Made by a program: the position numbers and the translations under genes. Shown piece by piece: positions 33,513-43,305 of a DNA stretch of 64,000 bases. Source of the DNA: Anaeromyxobacter terrae (GTDB lineage Bacteria; Myxococcota; Myxococcia; Myxococcales; Anaeromyxobacteraceae); NCBI RefSeq assembly GCF_022690685.1, contig NZ_JALCYY010000021.1:20577-84576 (forward strand), written 5' to 3'. The notes beneath the pieces were generated by a model, which saw nothing but the letters and a program-made list of their open reading frames with translations, was not told where the DNA came from and did no database searches. How positions within the stretch are numbered: position 1 is the stretch's first letter; each line of letters starts with the position of its first letter.

Positions 33513-34433
33513 TCACGTGCTCGAGCTGCAGGCGCACGCGCCGCTCGTGGCGCCCGCGGGGATCGCGCAGTTGCCGGAGCAGCACTCGCCGTTCACGGTA
33601 CAGCTTGCGCCCGCCTGGACGCAGGTCGGCGTGCACGCGCCGCTCGTGGCGCCCGGCTGAACGGCGCAGCTCCCGGAGCAGCAGTCGCCGTTCACGGTGC
33701 AGCTCGAGCCCGTCCCGGCGCAGGTCGGCGTGCACGCGCCGCTCGTCGCGCCCGGCGGGATCTCGCACCCGAGCCCGGAGCAGCAGTCGCCGTTCACGGT
33801 GCAGCTCATGCCCACCATGCCGCAGAGCGGTGGCGGCGGCGACGCGACGCACGCGTACTTACCGCGATTTCCGTCCGGGAGGCAGCTCGTCCCGGCGCAG
33901 CAGGTCGTGTCGCCTGCCCCGCTGCAACGCGCGCCTTCCGACATGCAGGCGAAGCACCGCAGGATCTCGTCGCGATCCGGAACGCACCGGCCGTGGTCGC
34001 AGCATTGCTCGCTGAACTGGCAGAGCTCCGCGAGCGGGATGCACGTCGCGGGCAGGCCGCAGACGCCGCCGTCACACGCGCCCGCGCAGCACTCCGCGGA
34101 GAGGCGGCAGGCCTGCCCGTTCGCGAGGCACAGGGTGACGGGGAGCGCGGGAGGGCACGCGCGCGTGCAGGTTCCGTCGAGGCACGCGCTGCCGCTGCAG
34201 CAGGTCTCGCCGTTCGCGCACGACCCGCTCGCGTCCACGCAGCCGGGCGCGACGCACGCGCCGGCCGTGGCGTCGCAGGTCAGGCCCGAGCAGCAGGCGA
34301 GGCCGCCGGTGCACGGGTTCCCCGCGGGGGCGCACGTCGCGCCTTCCGCGGTCGCGGCCTCCTTGCAGGCGGTCGCGACGAGCGACAGGGCGACGACGAG
34401 GGGCAGCCCCCGATTCCACCTCGCACGCGGCAT
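33513..34433 (-). CDS. Cysteine-rich knottin-like lipoprotein
   Basis: 306 residues with a lipoprotein signal (LVVALSLVATAC, Cys near 23). The mature part has seven or more small Cys-rich units of the form C-x5/6-C-x4-CC-x3/4-C (NGDCCSG, NGETCCSG, SAECCAG, SEQCCDH). The last three units are near-identical 33-residue repeats. The CC-containing pattern is that of disulfide knots (knottin/granulin-like). It should be an oxidised outer-membrane or surface protein; its role is unknown. ATG 34433 starts a good signal. It stands alone. Confidence 0.75.
   Translation of the reverse strand: MPRARWNRGLPLVVALSLVATACKEAATAEGATCAPAGNPCTGGLACCSGLTCDATAGACVAPGCVDASGSCANGETCCSGSACLDGTCTRACPPALPVTLCLANGQACRLSAECCAGACDGGVCGLPATCIPLAELCQFSEQCCDHGRCVPDRDEILRCFACMSEGARCSGAGDTTCCAGTSCLPDGNRGKYACVASPPPPLCGMVGMSCTVNGDCCSGLGCEIPPGATSGACTPTCAGTGSSCTVNGDCCSGSCAVQPGATSGACTPTCVQAGASCTVNGECCSGNCAIPAGATSGACACSSST
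33532..33828. repeat. Three 99-bp tandem repeats within the Cys-rich lipoprotein gene
   Basis: Copies begin near 33532, 33631 and 33730 (aligned on GTGCACGCGCCGCTCGTGG-like sequence) and encode 33-residue Cys-knot units. The period is a multiple of three, so copy number can change without breaking the frame. Confidence 0.8.
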
Positions 34434-34567
34434 GGATGCTCCTCCCCGGAGCCGAGAGGAATAGCACCCCGCGTGCTTGACGGACAGTACGCTGACTCCC
34501 GGAGTGAATGTAGGCGTGCCGCCCCGACCTGGGCCGTCCTGCTACACCTGCGCGATCCGCCGGGGCC

Positions 34568-35194
34568 TCACCGCCCGAAGGCGCGCAGGAAGGTCCGCAC
34601 CGCGCTCCGCACGGTCTCGCGGATCCGGGCGTCGGCTGGGCGCTCGAGGATCCCGAGGCGCGCGCGCAGCACGAGGTCCGACTGGCAGAGGCTCACGAAC
34701 TGCACCGCCGCGGTCCTCGGGTCATCGATCGAGAGCGCGCCCTTCTCGTGCCAGCGCTGGAGGTAGCTGGCGATCTGGGCCTGCAGCGAGTTCGGGCCGT
34801 GATCGAACAGCGTCTGGCCGATCTCCGGGAACCGTACCGACTCCGCCTGCGCGTGGCGATAGAGGGCCACCACCGCGGGAGAGAGGAGCAGGGCCACGAC
34901 CTTCTCGCCCGTCTCCAGCAGCGCCTGCTCGAGGTCGCCCGCGGGCTCGGCGAGGGACGCCCGGACACCGTCGCGCAGGGCGTCGACCTCCTCGGAGAAG
35001 CACGCGACGAAGAGCCCCTTCTTGTCGCCGAAGTGGTTGTAGACGGTCGCCTTGGAGACGCCGGCGCGCGACGCGATCACGTCCACGCAGGCCCGCTCGA
35101 ACCCGAGCTCGCCGAACGTGGCGCGCGCCCCGGCGAGGATCTGCCGCCGCTTCGCGGGCGAAAATTCTGCTGTCCTGGCGCCATCTTCGCTCAT
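34568..35194 (-). CDS. TetR-family repressor of the adjacent RND efflux operon
   Basis: 208 residues. The N-terminal HTH (residues ~30-60, VIASRAGVSKATVYNHFGDKKGLF) is followed by a helical ligand-binding domain resembling AcrR/NalC-type C-terminal domains (WHEKGALSIDDPRTAAVQF). It diverges from the efflux genes, and the 113-bp gap contains a perfect palindrome that is the obvious operator. It probably represses both its own gene and the pump genes, released by a toxic compound. Confidence 0.9.
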   Translation of the reverse strand: MSEDGARTAEFSPAKRRQILAGARATFGELGFERACVDVIASRAGVSKATVYNHFGDKKGLFVACFSEEVDALRDGVRASLAEPAGDLEQALLETGEKVVALLLSPAVVALYRHAQAESVRFPEIGQTLFDHGPNSLQAQIASYLQRWHEKGALSIDDPRTAAVQFVSLCQSDLVLRARLGILERPADARIRETVRSAVRTFLRAFGR

Positions 35195-35205
35195 TCGTGC
35201 TCACT

Positions 35206-35224
35206 ATACTGAACGGTTCAGTAT
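35206..35224. promoter_or_regulatory. TetR operator: perfect 9-1-9 palindrome
   Basis: ATACTGAAC-G-GTTCAGTAT is a perfect inverted repeat, only 12 bp from the repressor start codon and overlapping the predicted -35 box of the efflux promoter by one base. It is A/T-rich relative to the surroundings and typical in size for TetR-family operators. Confidence 0.8.
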
Positions 35225-35252
35225 TGACCGTCAACAGGTGCGACAGTATGTC
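35224..35252 (+). promoter_or_regulatory. Sigma-70-type promoter of the efflux operon
   Basis: TTGACC (35224-35229), 17-bp spacer, TATGTC (35247-35252). The position relative to the palindromic operator fits repression by steric block. The start of the adaptor gene is 56 bp downstream. Confidence 0.6.
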
Positions 35253-35307
35253 TTGCGGCTCGCCGGAGCGCTCGTCCGGCGTGAACCGAGCAAGCGAAAG
35301 CCGCGAA

Positions 35308-36519
35308 ATGACTTCTCCCTTCGAGACCTCGCCCGTCGCTCCGCGACGCGCGCACCCGTTCCCCCGGCGCGCCAGCGCGTCCCTCGCGACGATCGCGGCC
35401 CTCGCGCTCATCGCTTCCGGGTGCGAAAGGACCCAGGCAAAAGGAGCGGCCGCCGCGGCCCGTCCGGTCGAGGTCGGGGTCGTGACGCTCACGCCGTCCG
35501 AGGTGACGCTCGTGAAGGAGCTGCCCGGCCGGACGTCCGCGTTCCGCGTCGCCGAGGTCCGGGCGCGCGTGAACGGGATCGTGCTGAAGAGGCTCTTCAC
35601 CGAGGGCAGCGACGTGAAGGAGGGGCAGCCGCTCTTCCGGATCGACCCCGCGCCCTACCAGGCGGCGCTCGACAGCGCGAAGGCCTCGCTCTCGCGCGCC
35701 GAGGCGAAGGTCGCGTCCGCGCGGCTCCAGGCGCAGCGGTACACGGAGCTCGTCGAGGCGAACGCGGTGAGCCGGCAGGAGCACGACGACGCGGTCGCCG
35801 CGCTGAAGACCGCGGAGGCCGACGTCGCCGCGGGGCGCGCGGCGGTGCAGTCGGCCCAGATCAACCTCGGGTACACCACCGTCACCTCCCCGGTGCCGGG
35901 GCGCATCGGGCGCTCGGCCGTCACCGAGGGCGCCTACGTCCAGCAGGCGCAGGCGACCCTGCTCGCGACGGTGCAGCAGCTCGACCCGCTCTACGTGGAC
36001 GTCACGCAGTCGAGCACCGAGGCCCTGCGGCTGCGCCGCGACCTCGAGAGCGGGAGGCTGCAGAGCGCTGGGAAGAACCGGGCGAGCGTCACGCTCGTGC
36101 TCGAGGACGGCCGCGAGTACGACCAGCGCGGCACGCTGCAGTTCTCCGACGTCTCCGTCGATCCCAGCACCGGCTCCATCTCGCTGCGGGCGATCTTCCC
36201 GAACCCCCGCGGCGGCCTCCTGCCCGGCATGTTCGTCCGCGCGCGCATCAACGAGGGCGTGAACCCCCAGGCGCTCCTCGTCCCGCAGCGGGGCGTCACG
36301 CGCGATCAGAAGGGCCAGCCCACCGCGCTCATCGTGAACGCGGAGCGGAAGGTCGAGCTGCGGCAGCTCGTGACCGACCGCGCGGTCGGCGACGCGTGGC
36401 TCGTCACCGACGGCCTGCGGGCCGGCGATCAGGTGATCGTCGAGGGCCTGCAGAAGGTCCGGCCCGGCGCCGAGGTGGTCCCGGTCCCCGCCGCGTCCGC
36501 GCGGCAGGCCGCCCGCTAG
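35308..36519 (+). CDS. RND efflux periplasmic adaptor (membrane fusion lipoprotein)
   Basis: 403 residues, AcrA/MexA type. A lipobox ends at Cys near 36 (LALIASGC). The lipoyl half (ARVNGIVLKRLFTEGSDVKEGQPLFRID), alpha-helical hairpin (~105-175), second lipoyl half and beta-barrel/membrane-proximal domains follow in the expected order. ATG 35308 is preferred because it begins the signal region; the SD is weak. The inner-membrane pump gene follows after 33 bp. It bridges pump and outer-membrane channel in the periplasm. Confidence 0.92.
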   Translation: MTSPFETSPVAPRRAHPFPRRASASLATIAALALIASGCERTQAKGAAAAARPVEVGVVTLTPSEVTLVKELPGRTSAFRVAEVRARVNGIVLKRLFTEGSDVKEGQPLFRIDPAPYQAALDSAKASLSRAEAKVASARLQAQRYTELVEANAVSRQEHDDAVAALKTAEADVAAGRAAVQSAQINLGYTTVTSPVPGRIGRSAVTEGAYVQQAQATLLATVQQLDPLYVDVTQSSTEALRLRRDLESGRLQSAGKNRASVTLVLEDGREYDQRGTLQFSDVSVDPSTGSISLRAIFPNPRGGLLPGMFVRARINEGVNPQALLVPQRGVTRDQKGQPTALIVNAERKVELRQLVTDRAVGDAWLVTDGLRAGDQVIVEGLQKVRPGAEVVPVPAASARQAAR

Positions 36520-36552
36520 CGCGGTCGCGCCACCCCCAGGAGAACGACACCC

Positions 36553-39500
36553 GTGGCCAGGTTCTTCATCGATCGCCCCATCTTCGCGTGGGTCGTCGCC
36601 ATCATCGTGATGCTGGCGGGGGCCCTCGCGATCCTGTCCCTCCCCATCGCGCAGTACCCGGCGATCGCGCCGCCCATCATCAGCGTCAACGCGACCTACC
36701 CCGGCGCGTCGGCGAAGACGCTCGAGGACACCGTCACGCAGGTGATCGAGCAGAAGATGAACGGCCTCGATCACCTGCGCTACATGTCCGCCACGAGCGA
36801 CTCGGCCGGCAACGCGAGCGTGACCCTCACCTTCGACGCGGGGACGAACCCGGACATCGCGCAGGTCCAGGTCCAGAACAAGCTGCAGCTCGCGATGCCG
36901 CTCCTCCCGCAGGACGTGCAGCGCCAGGGCGTCCGCGTCGCGAAGGCGGTGAACAACTTCCTCCTGATCGCCGGCTTCGTCTCCGAGGACGGCAGCATGA
37001 GCCGCAACGACCTCGCGGACTACGCCGTCTCGACGCTGGTGGATCAGGTGAGCCGCGTCCCCGGGGTCGGCGACGTGCAGGCGTTCGGGTCGCAGTACGC
37101 CATGCGGATCTGGCTCGACCCGGAGAAGCTCACCAACTACGGGCTCACGCCGCTCGACGTGAGCGCCGCGGTCCAGGCGCAGAACGCGCAGGTGTCCGCC
37201 GGCCAGCTCGGCGGCGCGCCGGCGGTGAAGGGGCAGGAGCTCAACGCCACCATCACCGCGCAGACGCGGCTCCAGACCACCGAGCAGTTCCGCGACGTCC
37301 TCCTGCGCGTCAACCCGGACGGCTCGCAGGTGCGGCTGGGCGACGTGGCGCGCCTCGAGCTCGCCGGCGAGAGCTTCGAGATCGAGAGCTATTACAACGG
37401 CAAGCCCTCGGCCGGCATGGGCATCAAGCTCGCCAGCGGAGCGAACGCGCTCGACACGGCGCAGGCGGTGCGCGCCCGGCTCGACGAGCTGTCGCGGTAC
37501 TTCCCGCCGGGGATGAAGGTCGTCTACCCGATCGACACGACGCCGTTCGTGCGGCTCTCCATCGAGGAGGTCGTCAAGACGCTCCTCGAGGCGATCCTCC
37601 TCGTGTTCCTCGTGATGTACCTGTTCCTCCAGAACTTCCGCGCGACGCTCATCCCCACCATCGCCGTGCCGGTCGTGCTGCTCGGCACGTTCGGCGTGCT
37701 GTCGGCGGCGGGGTACAGCGTGAACACCCTCACCATGTTCGGGATGGTGCTCGCCATCGGCCTCCTCGTCGACGACGCCATCGTCGTCGTCGAGAACGTC
37801 GAGCGCGTCATGAGCGAGGAGGGGCTCTCGCCCCGGGAGGCGACGCGCAAGTCGATGGGGCAGATCACCGGCGCGCTCGTCGGCATCGCGCTCGTGCTCG
37901 CGGCGGTGTTCGTGCCGATGGCCTTCTTCGGCGGGTCGGTCGGCGTCATCTACCGCCAGTTCTCGATCACGCTCGTCTCGTCGATGGCGCTGTCCGTCCT
38001 CGTCGCGATGACGCTCACCCCGGCGCTGTGCGCGACGATGCTGAAGCCGGTCGCGAAGGGGCACGCCCTCGAGCGGCGCGGCCTCTTCGGCGCGTTCAAC
38101 CGGCTGTACGACCGCGGCAGCACGCGGTACCGCGCGGTGGTGCGGGTCCTGCTCGGCCGCACCGGGCGCGCCATGCTCGCCTACGTCGCGATCGTCGCCG
38201 CGCTGGCCGTGCTCTTCCTCCGCGTGCCGACCGCGTTCCTCCCCGAGGAGGACCAGGGCCTCCTCTTCGCGCAGGTGCTGCTGCCCCCGGGGAGCACGAT
38301 CGAGCACACCCGGGAGGTCATGGCGCGCGTGTCGGATCACCTCCTCACCAACGAGAAGGACGCGGTCGAGTCCGTGATGAACATCGTGGGCTTCAACTTC
38401 GGCGGCCGCGGCCAGAACGCCGGCGTCGCGTTCGTGAAGCTGAAGGACTGGAGCGAGCGCAAGGACGCGCGGCTCAAGGCGAAGGCGGTCGCCGGGCGCG
38501 CCATGGCCGCGTTCGCGGGGATCAAGGACGCCATGGTGTTCGCGTTCGTCCCGCCCGCCGTCTCCGAGCTCGGCAACGCCACTGGCTTCGAGCTCCAGCT
38601 CCAGGATCGGGGCGGCCTCGGGCACGAGCAGCTCGTCCAGGCGCGTAACCAGCTCCTCGGCCTCGCCGCGAAGAGCCCGGCGCTCGCCAAGGTCCGCCCC
38701 GCGGGCCTCGAGGACACCCCGCAGTACAAGGTCGACGTCGACCAGCAGAAGGCCGCCGCCCTCGGCGTGTCGCTCGCCGACGTGAACGCCACGCTGTCCT
38801 CGACGTGGGGCGTCGCGTACGTGAACGACTTCATCGACAAGGGGCGGACCAAGCGCGTGTACATGCAGGCGGACGCGCCGTTCCGGATGCAGCCGGCGGA
38901 CGTGGAGCGCTGGTACGTCCGCAACCGCCAGGGCCAGATGGTGCCGTTCTCGGCGTTCTCGACCGGCCGCTGGACCTACGGCTCGCCGAAGCTGGAGCGC
39001 TTCAACGGCCTGCCGGCGGTGGTGATCCAGGGCGAGGCCGCGCCGGGCCGGAGCACCGGCGACGCGATGGCCGCGGTGGAGGCGCTGGTGAAGCAGCTGC
39101 CCGCCGGGGTCGGGTTCGAGTGGTCCGGGCTGTCGTACGAGGAGCGGCTCTCGGGAGCGAACGCGCCCGCGCTGTACGCCATCTCGCTCCTCGTCGTGTT
39201 CCTCTGCCTCGCGGCCCTCTACGAGAGCTGGTCGATCCCGGCGGCGGTCATGCTGGTCGTGCCGCTGGGCGTCGTCGGCGCGGTGCTCGCGACGCTCCTC
39301 GGCGGGCTCGCGAACGACGTCTACTTCCAGGTCGGCCTGCTCACGACGATCGGGCTCTCGGCGAAGAACGCGATCCTCATCGTCGAGTTCGCGAAGGAGC
39401 TGCGCGAGCGCGGGCGAGGGGTGGTGGACGCGGCGATCGAGGCGGCGCGCATGCGCCTCCGGCCGATCCTCATGACCTCGCTCGCGTTCATCCTGGGCGT

Positions 39501-39726
39501 CCTGCCGCTCGCGCTCGCGCGCGGCGCCGGCGCCGGGAGCCAGAACGCGATCGGCTTCGCCGTCGCAGGCGGCATGATCTCGGCGACCGTGCTCGGCGTG
39601 CTCTTCGTCCCGGTGTTCTTCGTGGTCATCGGGCGCCGCGCGAAGGCGACCGCGGTGGAGCCCGGCGCCGAGTCCGACTCCGGCGAGGCGGACGGCGACG
39701 GCGAGGGCGAGGCGCTCCATGCGTAG
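36553..39726 (+). CDS. RND multidrug efflux transporter (HAE1/AcrB type)
   Basis: 1,057 residues, the usual AcrB length. It begins [20 protein letters not shown] (initiator codon GTG). The proton-relay residues are present: DD in [18 protein letters not shown] (~407) and Lys in [15 protein letters not shown] (~940). Twelve membrane helices and two large periplasmic loops are evident. This HAE1 branch exports hydrophobic and amphiphilic compounds. GTG 36553 with GGAG upstream. The operon order adaptor-pump-channel is standard. Confidence 0.95.
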   Translation: MARFFIDRPIFAWVVAIIVMLAGALAILSLPIAQYPAIAPPIISVNATYPGASAKTLEDTVTQVIEQKMNGLDHLRYMSATSDSAGNASVTLTFDAGTNPDIAQVQVQNKLQLAMPLLPQDVQRQGVRVAKAVNNFLLIAGFVSEDGSMSRNDLADYAVSTLVDQVSRVPGVGDVQAFGSQYAMRIWLDPEKLTNYGLTPLDVSAAVQAQNAQVSAGQLGGAPAVKGQELNATITAQTRLQTTEQFRDVLLRVNPDGSQVRLGDVARLELAGESFEIESYYNGKPSAGMGIKLASGANALDTAQAVRARLDELSRYFPPGMKVVYPIDTTPFVRLSIEEVVKTLLEAILLVFLVMYLFLQNFRATLIPTIAVPVVLLGTFGVLSAAGYSVNTLTMFGMVLAIGLLVDDAIVVVENVERVMSEEGLSPREATRKSMGQITGALVGIALVLAAVFVPMAFFGGSVGVIYRQFSITLVSSMALSVLVAMTLTPALCATMLKPVAKGHALERRGLFGAFNRLYDRGSTRYRAVVRVLLGRTGRAMLAYVAIVAALAVLFLRVPTAFLPEEDQGLLFAQVLLPPGSTIEHTREVMARVSDHLLTNEKDAVESVMNIVGFNFGGRGQNAGVAFVKLKDWSERKDARLKAKAVAGRAMAAFAGIKDAMVFAFVPPAVSELGNATGFELQLQDRGGLGHEQLVQARNQLLGLAAKSPALAKVRPAGLEDTPQYKVDVDQQKAAALGVSLADVNATLSSTWGVAYVNDFIDKGRTKRVYMQADAPFRMQPADVERWYVRNRQGQMVPFSAFSTGRWTYGSPKLERFNGLPAVVIQGEAAPGRSTGDAMAAVEALVKQLPAGVGFEWSGLSYEERLSGANAPALYAISLLVVFLCLAALYESWSIPAAVMLVVPLGVVGAVLATLLGGLANDVYFQVGLLTTIGLSAKNAILIVEFAKELRERGRGVVDAAIEAARMRLRPILMTSLAFILGVLPLALARGAGAGSQNAIGFAVAGGMISATVLGVLFVPVFFVVIGRRAKATAVEPGAESDSGEADGDGEGEALHA

Positions 39727-41188
39727 CGCCCCGCTCGTCGCCGCGACCGCCGCGGCCGGGGTCCTCCTCGCGAGCTGCACGCTCGCGCCGCGCTACCGGC
39801 GCCCCGCGGCGCCCGTCTCCGGGCAGTGGCCCGAGGGCGCCGCAGCCGAGGCGGCGCGCGCCCAGGCACCCGGCGCCGCGCCGGCCGACCTCGGCTGGCG
39901 CGACGTCTTCGGGGACCCGCGCCTGCAGGCCCTCATCGCGCTCGCGCTCGAGAACAACCGCGACCTGCGCGTCGCCGCGCTCAACGTCGAGCTCGCGCGC
40001 GCGCAGTACCGCATCCAGCGCTCGCAGGAGCTCCCCACGGTCGGGGCGACCGCGAGCGCCACGCGCCAGCACCTCGACGCCGACGTGAGCCCCACCGGCC
40101 GCGCCACCACGAGCACGCAGTACGAGGTCGGCGCGGGCGTGACCGCGTTCGAGCTCGATCTGTTCGGGCGGGTGCGCAGCCTCAAGCGGTCGGCGCTCGA
40201 GCAGTACCTCGCGACCGAGGAGGCCCGGCGGAGCGCGCACCTCTCGCTCGTCGCGGAGGTCGCGACCCAGTACCTCGCCGCCCGGGCGCTCGACGACCAG
40301 ATCGCGCTCGCGCGGCAGACGCTCGAGACGCTCCAGTCCTCGTACGACCTCACGCGGCGCAGCTACGACGTCGGCCGCACCTCGGAGCTCGACCTGCGCA
40401 CGGCGGAGGCGCAGGTGCTCTCGGCGCGCTTCAACGTGGCCGCCTACGCGCAGCAGCGCGAGCAGGCGCAGAACGCGCTCGTGCTCCTCGTCGGGCAGCC
40501 GCTGCCGGCGGGGCTCCCCGCCCCCGAGCGGCTCGAGGCGGAGCCGCTCCTCGCCGAGCTCCCGCCCGGCCTGCCGTCGGAGCTCCTGCAGCGACGGCCG
40601 GACATCCTCGGGGCGGAGCACGCGCTCAGGGCCGCGAACGCCAGCATCGGCGCTGCGCGCGCCGCGTTCTTCCCGTCCATCACCCTCACCGCGTTCGGCG
40701 GCACGGCGAGCGGCGAGCTCTCCGGGCTCTTCGGCGCGGGCTCCGGCCTCTGGAGCTTCGCGCCGCAGCTCTCCCTGCCGCTCTTCACCGGCGGCCGCAA
40801 CCGCGCGAACCTCGACGCGGCCGAGGTGCGGCGGTCGATCGAGGTCGCCCGCTACGAGAAGGCGATCCAGGTCGCGTTCCGCGAGGTCGCCGACGCCCTC
40901 GCCGCGCGCGCGTCCCTCGACGAGCAGCTCGCCGCGCAGACGGCGCGCGTGGAGGCCGAGCAGCGGCGGTACACGATCTCGGACCTGCGCTACCGCAAGG
41001 GCGTCGACAGCTACGTGACCGTGCTCGTCGCCCAGCGCGACCTGTACGCGGCGCAGCAGCAGCTCATCCAGTCGCGGCTCGCGCGGCTCGCGAACCTCGT
41101 CAGCCTCTACAAGGCGCTGGGCGGCGGCTGGCTCGAGCGGTCCGCCCAGGCAGCGGCCGCGGCCCCGGCGCCTTCACCGGCACCGTAA
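39719..41188 (+). CDS. RND outer-membrane efflux channel (NodT/OprM family lipoprotein)
   Basis: 489 residues with a lipoprotein signal (AAGVLLASC, Cys ~19) and two repeats of the TolC-type fold ([28 protein letters not shown] in repeat 1; [32 protein letters not shown] in repeat 2). It overlaps the pump gene by 8 bp. The C-terminus is a short Ala/Pro tail. Forms the outer-membrane duct of the tripartite pump. Confidence 0.93.
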   Translation: MRSAPLVAATAAAGVLLASCTLAPRYRRPAAPVSGQWPEGAAAEAARAQAPGAAPADLGWRDVFGDPRLQALIALALENNRDLRVAALNVELARAQYRIQRSQELPTVGATASATRQHLDADVSPTGRATTSTQYEVGAGVTAFELDLFGRVRSLKRSALEQYLATEEARRSAHLSLVAEVATQYLAARALDDQIALARQTLETLQSSYDLTRRSYDVGRTSELDLRTAEAQVLSARFNVAAYAQQREQAQNALVLLVGQPLPAGLPAPERLEAEPLLAELPPGLPSELLQRRPDILGAEHALRAANASIGAARAAFFPSITLTAFGGTASGELSGLFGAGSGLWSFAPQLSLPLFTGGRNRANLDAAEVRRSIEVARYEKAIQVAFREVADALAARASLDEQLAAQTARVEAEQRRYTISDLRYRKGVDSYVTVLVAQRDLYAAQQQLIQSRLARLANLVSLYKALGGGWLERSAQAAAAAPAPSPAP

Positions 41189-41209
41189 CGAGATCGCCCG
41201 CCGCGCGTA
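41185..41209 (+). promoter_or_regulatory. ECF (SigF-like) promoter for the small secreted protein gene
   Basis: GTAACG (41185-41190), 15-bp spacer, CGTA (41206-41209). It has the same boxes and spacing as the element before the YedY-type operon, and is one base shorter than the divergent pair next to the sigma gene. The predicted start is about 38 nt before ATG 41254. The -35 box overlaps the stop codon of the channel gene. Confidence 0.6.
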
Positions 41210-41253
41210 CTCCTCCTCCAGCGCCCCACCCCATCGGCGCGGAGGAGAACGAG

Positions 41254-41529
41254 ATGCGCACGAAGCTTCGCCTCACCCTCGCGGTCGGGCTCGCCCTCGC
41301 CGCCACGGCCCCGGCCCTCGCGGAAGACCGCGGGGCGCTCTCCGGGCACGACGACGTCGATTACGGCAAGGAGCCGGCCGCGCCCGCGTGGACCGCCACG
41401 GTCCCCGCCCCGAAGCAGGACGACTCGAAGATGCAGCCGCCCGCTCCGGCGCCCGGCATGGAGCGGAAGAGCGGCGTCGCGACCGACGGCGGATACGACG
41501 CGACGCGGATGCTGCCCACGGACCGGTGA
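41254..41529 (+). CDS. Small secreted protein in the predicted SigF-like regulon
   Basis: 91 residues. A signal peptide (LRLTLAVGLALAATAPALAE) is followed by a low-complexity, Asp/Pro/Lys-rich mature peptide (~70 residues) with four methionines in KMQ, GME and RML contexts. ATG 41254 follows GGAGGAG. An SigF-type promoter lies just upstream. It is unrelated to the efflux genes except by position. No family is recognised. A sacrificial periplasmic redox or metal-binding peptide is conceivable but unproven. Confidence 0.7.
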   Translation: MRTKLRLTLAVGLALAATAPALAEDRGALSGHDDVDYGKEPAAPAWTATVPAPKQDDSKMQPPAPAPGMERKSGVATDGGYDATRMLPTDR

Positions 41530-41567
41530 CGCGAGCGCCGCGGCGAGAGGTCGCCGCGGCCCGGCCA

Positions 41568-42146
41568 TCAGTGCGCCAGCCGCTCGGCGAGCCAGCGCGC
41601 CTGCCAGGCGCGCTCGGCCTCGAACGCCGCGAGCCCGCCGCCCACCATGGAGGCGAGCACCGCGGCGATGTAGGAGCTCACGGCCGGGCCGACGCGCAGC
41701 GCGCTCTGGGCGGCGTCGGCCACGAGCTCGGCCGCGCGCGAGACGGAGCCCGCGCCGCTCGCCGCGGCCGCGATCGCCTCGAGGTCGGTCGCTCGGGCGA
41801 GCGCGTCGCGCGTGGCGGCGGGCACGTGCGGCAGGGCGAGGTCCCGGGCGCGCAGCGCGCACGCCCGCGCGTAGTCCCCGGCGAGCGCCCGATCCCAGGC
41901 GTCGACGCGCGCGAGGAGCCGCGCGCGAGGCGCCGCGACCTGGTAACGGGCCGCCCGCACCGGCTCGTCGAGCTCGATCCGCCAGAGCTCGTCGGCGAGC
42001 CAGTACGGGAGGTCGTCCGCGCGGCAGGCGTGGATCCAGAGCTCGGGCCGAGCGGCCGCGGCGCTCACCCACTCGCCCGACGTGGGCCACTCGAAGCGCG
42101 TGAAGGGGGCGAGCGCGCCCGCAGCCAGGAACTTGAAGGCGATCAC
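41568..42146 (-). CDS. Hypothetical protein in the ECF sigma operon
   Basis: 192 residues, about half Ala/Arg/Leu. The start MIAFKFLAAGALAPFTRFEWP is followed by WLADELWRIELDEP and helical segments ending WQARWLAERLAH. There is no clear signal or transmembrane helix. GTG 42146 overlaps the anti-sigma stop by GTGA, so it is coupled to the sigma/anti-sigma pair. No family is recognised; it could be part of the signal-sensing module. Confidence 0.65.
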   Translation of the reverse strand: MIAFKFLAAGALAPFTRFEWPTSGEWVSAAAARPELWIHACRADDLPYWLADELWRIELDEPVRAARYQVAAPRARLLARVDAWDRALAGDYARACALRARDLALPHVPAATRDALARATDLEAIAAAASGAGSVSRAAELVADAAQSALRVGPAVSSYIAAVLASMVGGGLAAFEAERAWQARWLAERLAH

Positions 42147-42409
42147 GATCCACCTCCGGAGCCCTTCTTCCAGTCGCGGAAGGTCGCGAGCAAGGCGTCG
42201 CGCGCCTCGGGCGCGAGCGACTCCTCGGTGAGCTCGCCGGCGCTCTCGAGGACCTGGCGCATCTGGGCGAGGTAGGTGCGGCAGAATTCGCAGTAGGTGA
42301 GGTGCAGCTCGAACCGGGTCCGCTCGTCCACGGGCAGGCTCGCCTCGAGGTAGTCCGTCACGAGCTCGACGAGCTCGCGGCAGGAGAGATCGGGGACAGC
42401 GGGCGTCAC
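42143..42409 (-). CDS. Zinc-finger anti-sigma factor (ZAS family)
   Basis: 88 residues. The HLTYCEFC segment gives the H-x3-C-x2-C zinc-binding anti-sigma motif (~37-44), preceded by ELVTDYLEASLPVDERTRFE. It has no membrane helix, so it is cytoplasmic, like the RsrA-type redox anti-sigmas. GTG 42409 overlaps the sigma stop by GTGA. It is a clear paralogue of the 93-residue protein encoded at 45085-45366 (LSCRELVELVTDYLE versus LTCRELVELVTEYLE). Confidence 0.88.
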   Translation of the reverse strand: MTPAVPDLSCRELVELVTDYLEASLPVDERTRFELHLTYCEFCRTYLAQMRQVLESAGELTEESLAPEARDALLATFRDWKKGSGGGS

Positions 42410-43065
42410 GGCAGGCCCTCCCGGCCGAGGCGCTCCTCGAGGAAGGCCCGCACCTTCGAGCGGGCGCGGTGGAGCAGCACCCGCTGGTTCACCTCGGTGA
42501 TTCCGAGCAGCGCGCACACCTCGCCGGAGTCCCAGCCGTCCACGTCGCGCAGCGACATGACCGTCCGCTGGGCCTGCGGGAGCGTGTCGAGCGCCTCGGC
42601 GACCAGCGCCACGAGCTCGCTCGACTCGACGCGCGCGTCGGGCCAGGGCGCGGGCGGCTCCGCCCAGTGGCCGGCCCAGCGGTCCTCGTCTCCCCGGAAC
42701 CGATCCGGCGACACCGACGGCGCGTCCTCCTCCTCCTCCGGGCCGAGCGACGACATCGGCACCGAGCGGACCTCCTTCAGCCCGCGCGCCTTCGCGCAGT
42801 TCACGAGGATGCTGAAGATCCAGGACTTGAGGGACGAGCGCCCCTCGAAGAGGTGGAGCCCCCGGAGGACGCCGACCCAGGTCTCCTGGACGACCTCCTC
42901 CGCGATCGCCTGGCTCCGCACGAACGTGGTCGCGACCCGCACCATCGCGCCGTGATGGCGGGTCACGAGGGCGAGGAACGCCGCCTCGTCGCCGGCACGG
43001 AGGGCCGCGAGCTCTCGCTCCTCGGTCGTGATCCCGGCCGGCTCCGACACGCTCGGCGGCTCCAT
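42406..43065 (-). CDS. ECF RNA polymerase sigma factor
   Basis: 219 residues. Region 2 (LVTRHHGAMVRVATTFVRSQAIAEEVVQETWVGVLRGLHLFEGRSSLKSWIFSIL) and region 4 (LDTLPQAQRTVMSLRDVDGWDSGEVCALLGITEVNQRVLLHRARSKVRAFLE) are complete, linked by an unusually long acidic segment (EEEEDAPSV). ATG 43065 follows AGGGAGG. First gene of a three-gene operon with its anti-sigma. Its target promoters are not evident. Confidence 0.92.
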   Translation of the reverse strand: MEPPSVSEPAGITTEERELAALRAGDEAAFLALVTRHHGAMVRVATTFVRSQAIAEEVVQETWVGVLRGLHLFEGRSSLKSWIFSILVNCAKARGLKEVRSVPMSSLGPEEEEDAPSVSPDRFRGDEDRWAGHWAEPPAPWPDARVESSELVALVAEALDTLPQAQRTVMSLRDVDGWDSGEVCALLGITEVNQRVLLHRARSKVRAFLEERLGREGLP

Positions 43066-43305
43066 CCGCGGCACCTCCCTGCCCCCCGGGCGCAGCTCGC
43101 GGGGGATGTAGCTGGCAGGGTGCGAGCCCACCGCGCTTCGACGGGGACGGCCGTTGGGAGTCGGGCGACTCCACCTCGCGCGCAAGAGGCAGGCGGGGAC
43201 GCACGGGCGGCTGCCCGGCGAGCCCCGCCCGCTCGAGTAACGTCGGTGGCCCTGCGGGCCTCTACGTCTCCGAGGACGCGAGGAAGGCGGGGAGCGAGGA
43301 CGGTC

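Noticed and set aside
43237..43245. GTAACG upstream of the hypothetical gene at 43306 as a SigF-like promoter
   Set aside because: The nearest CGT-like box is about 22 bp away, which does not fit the spacing of the other elements.
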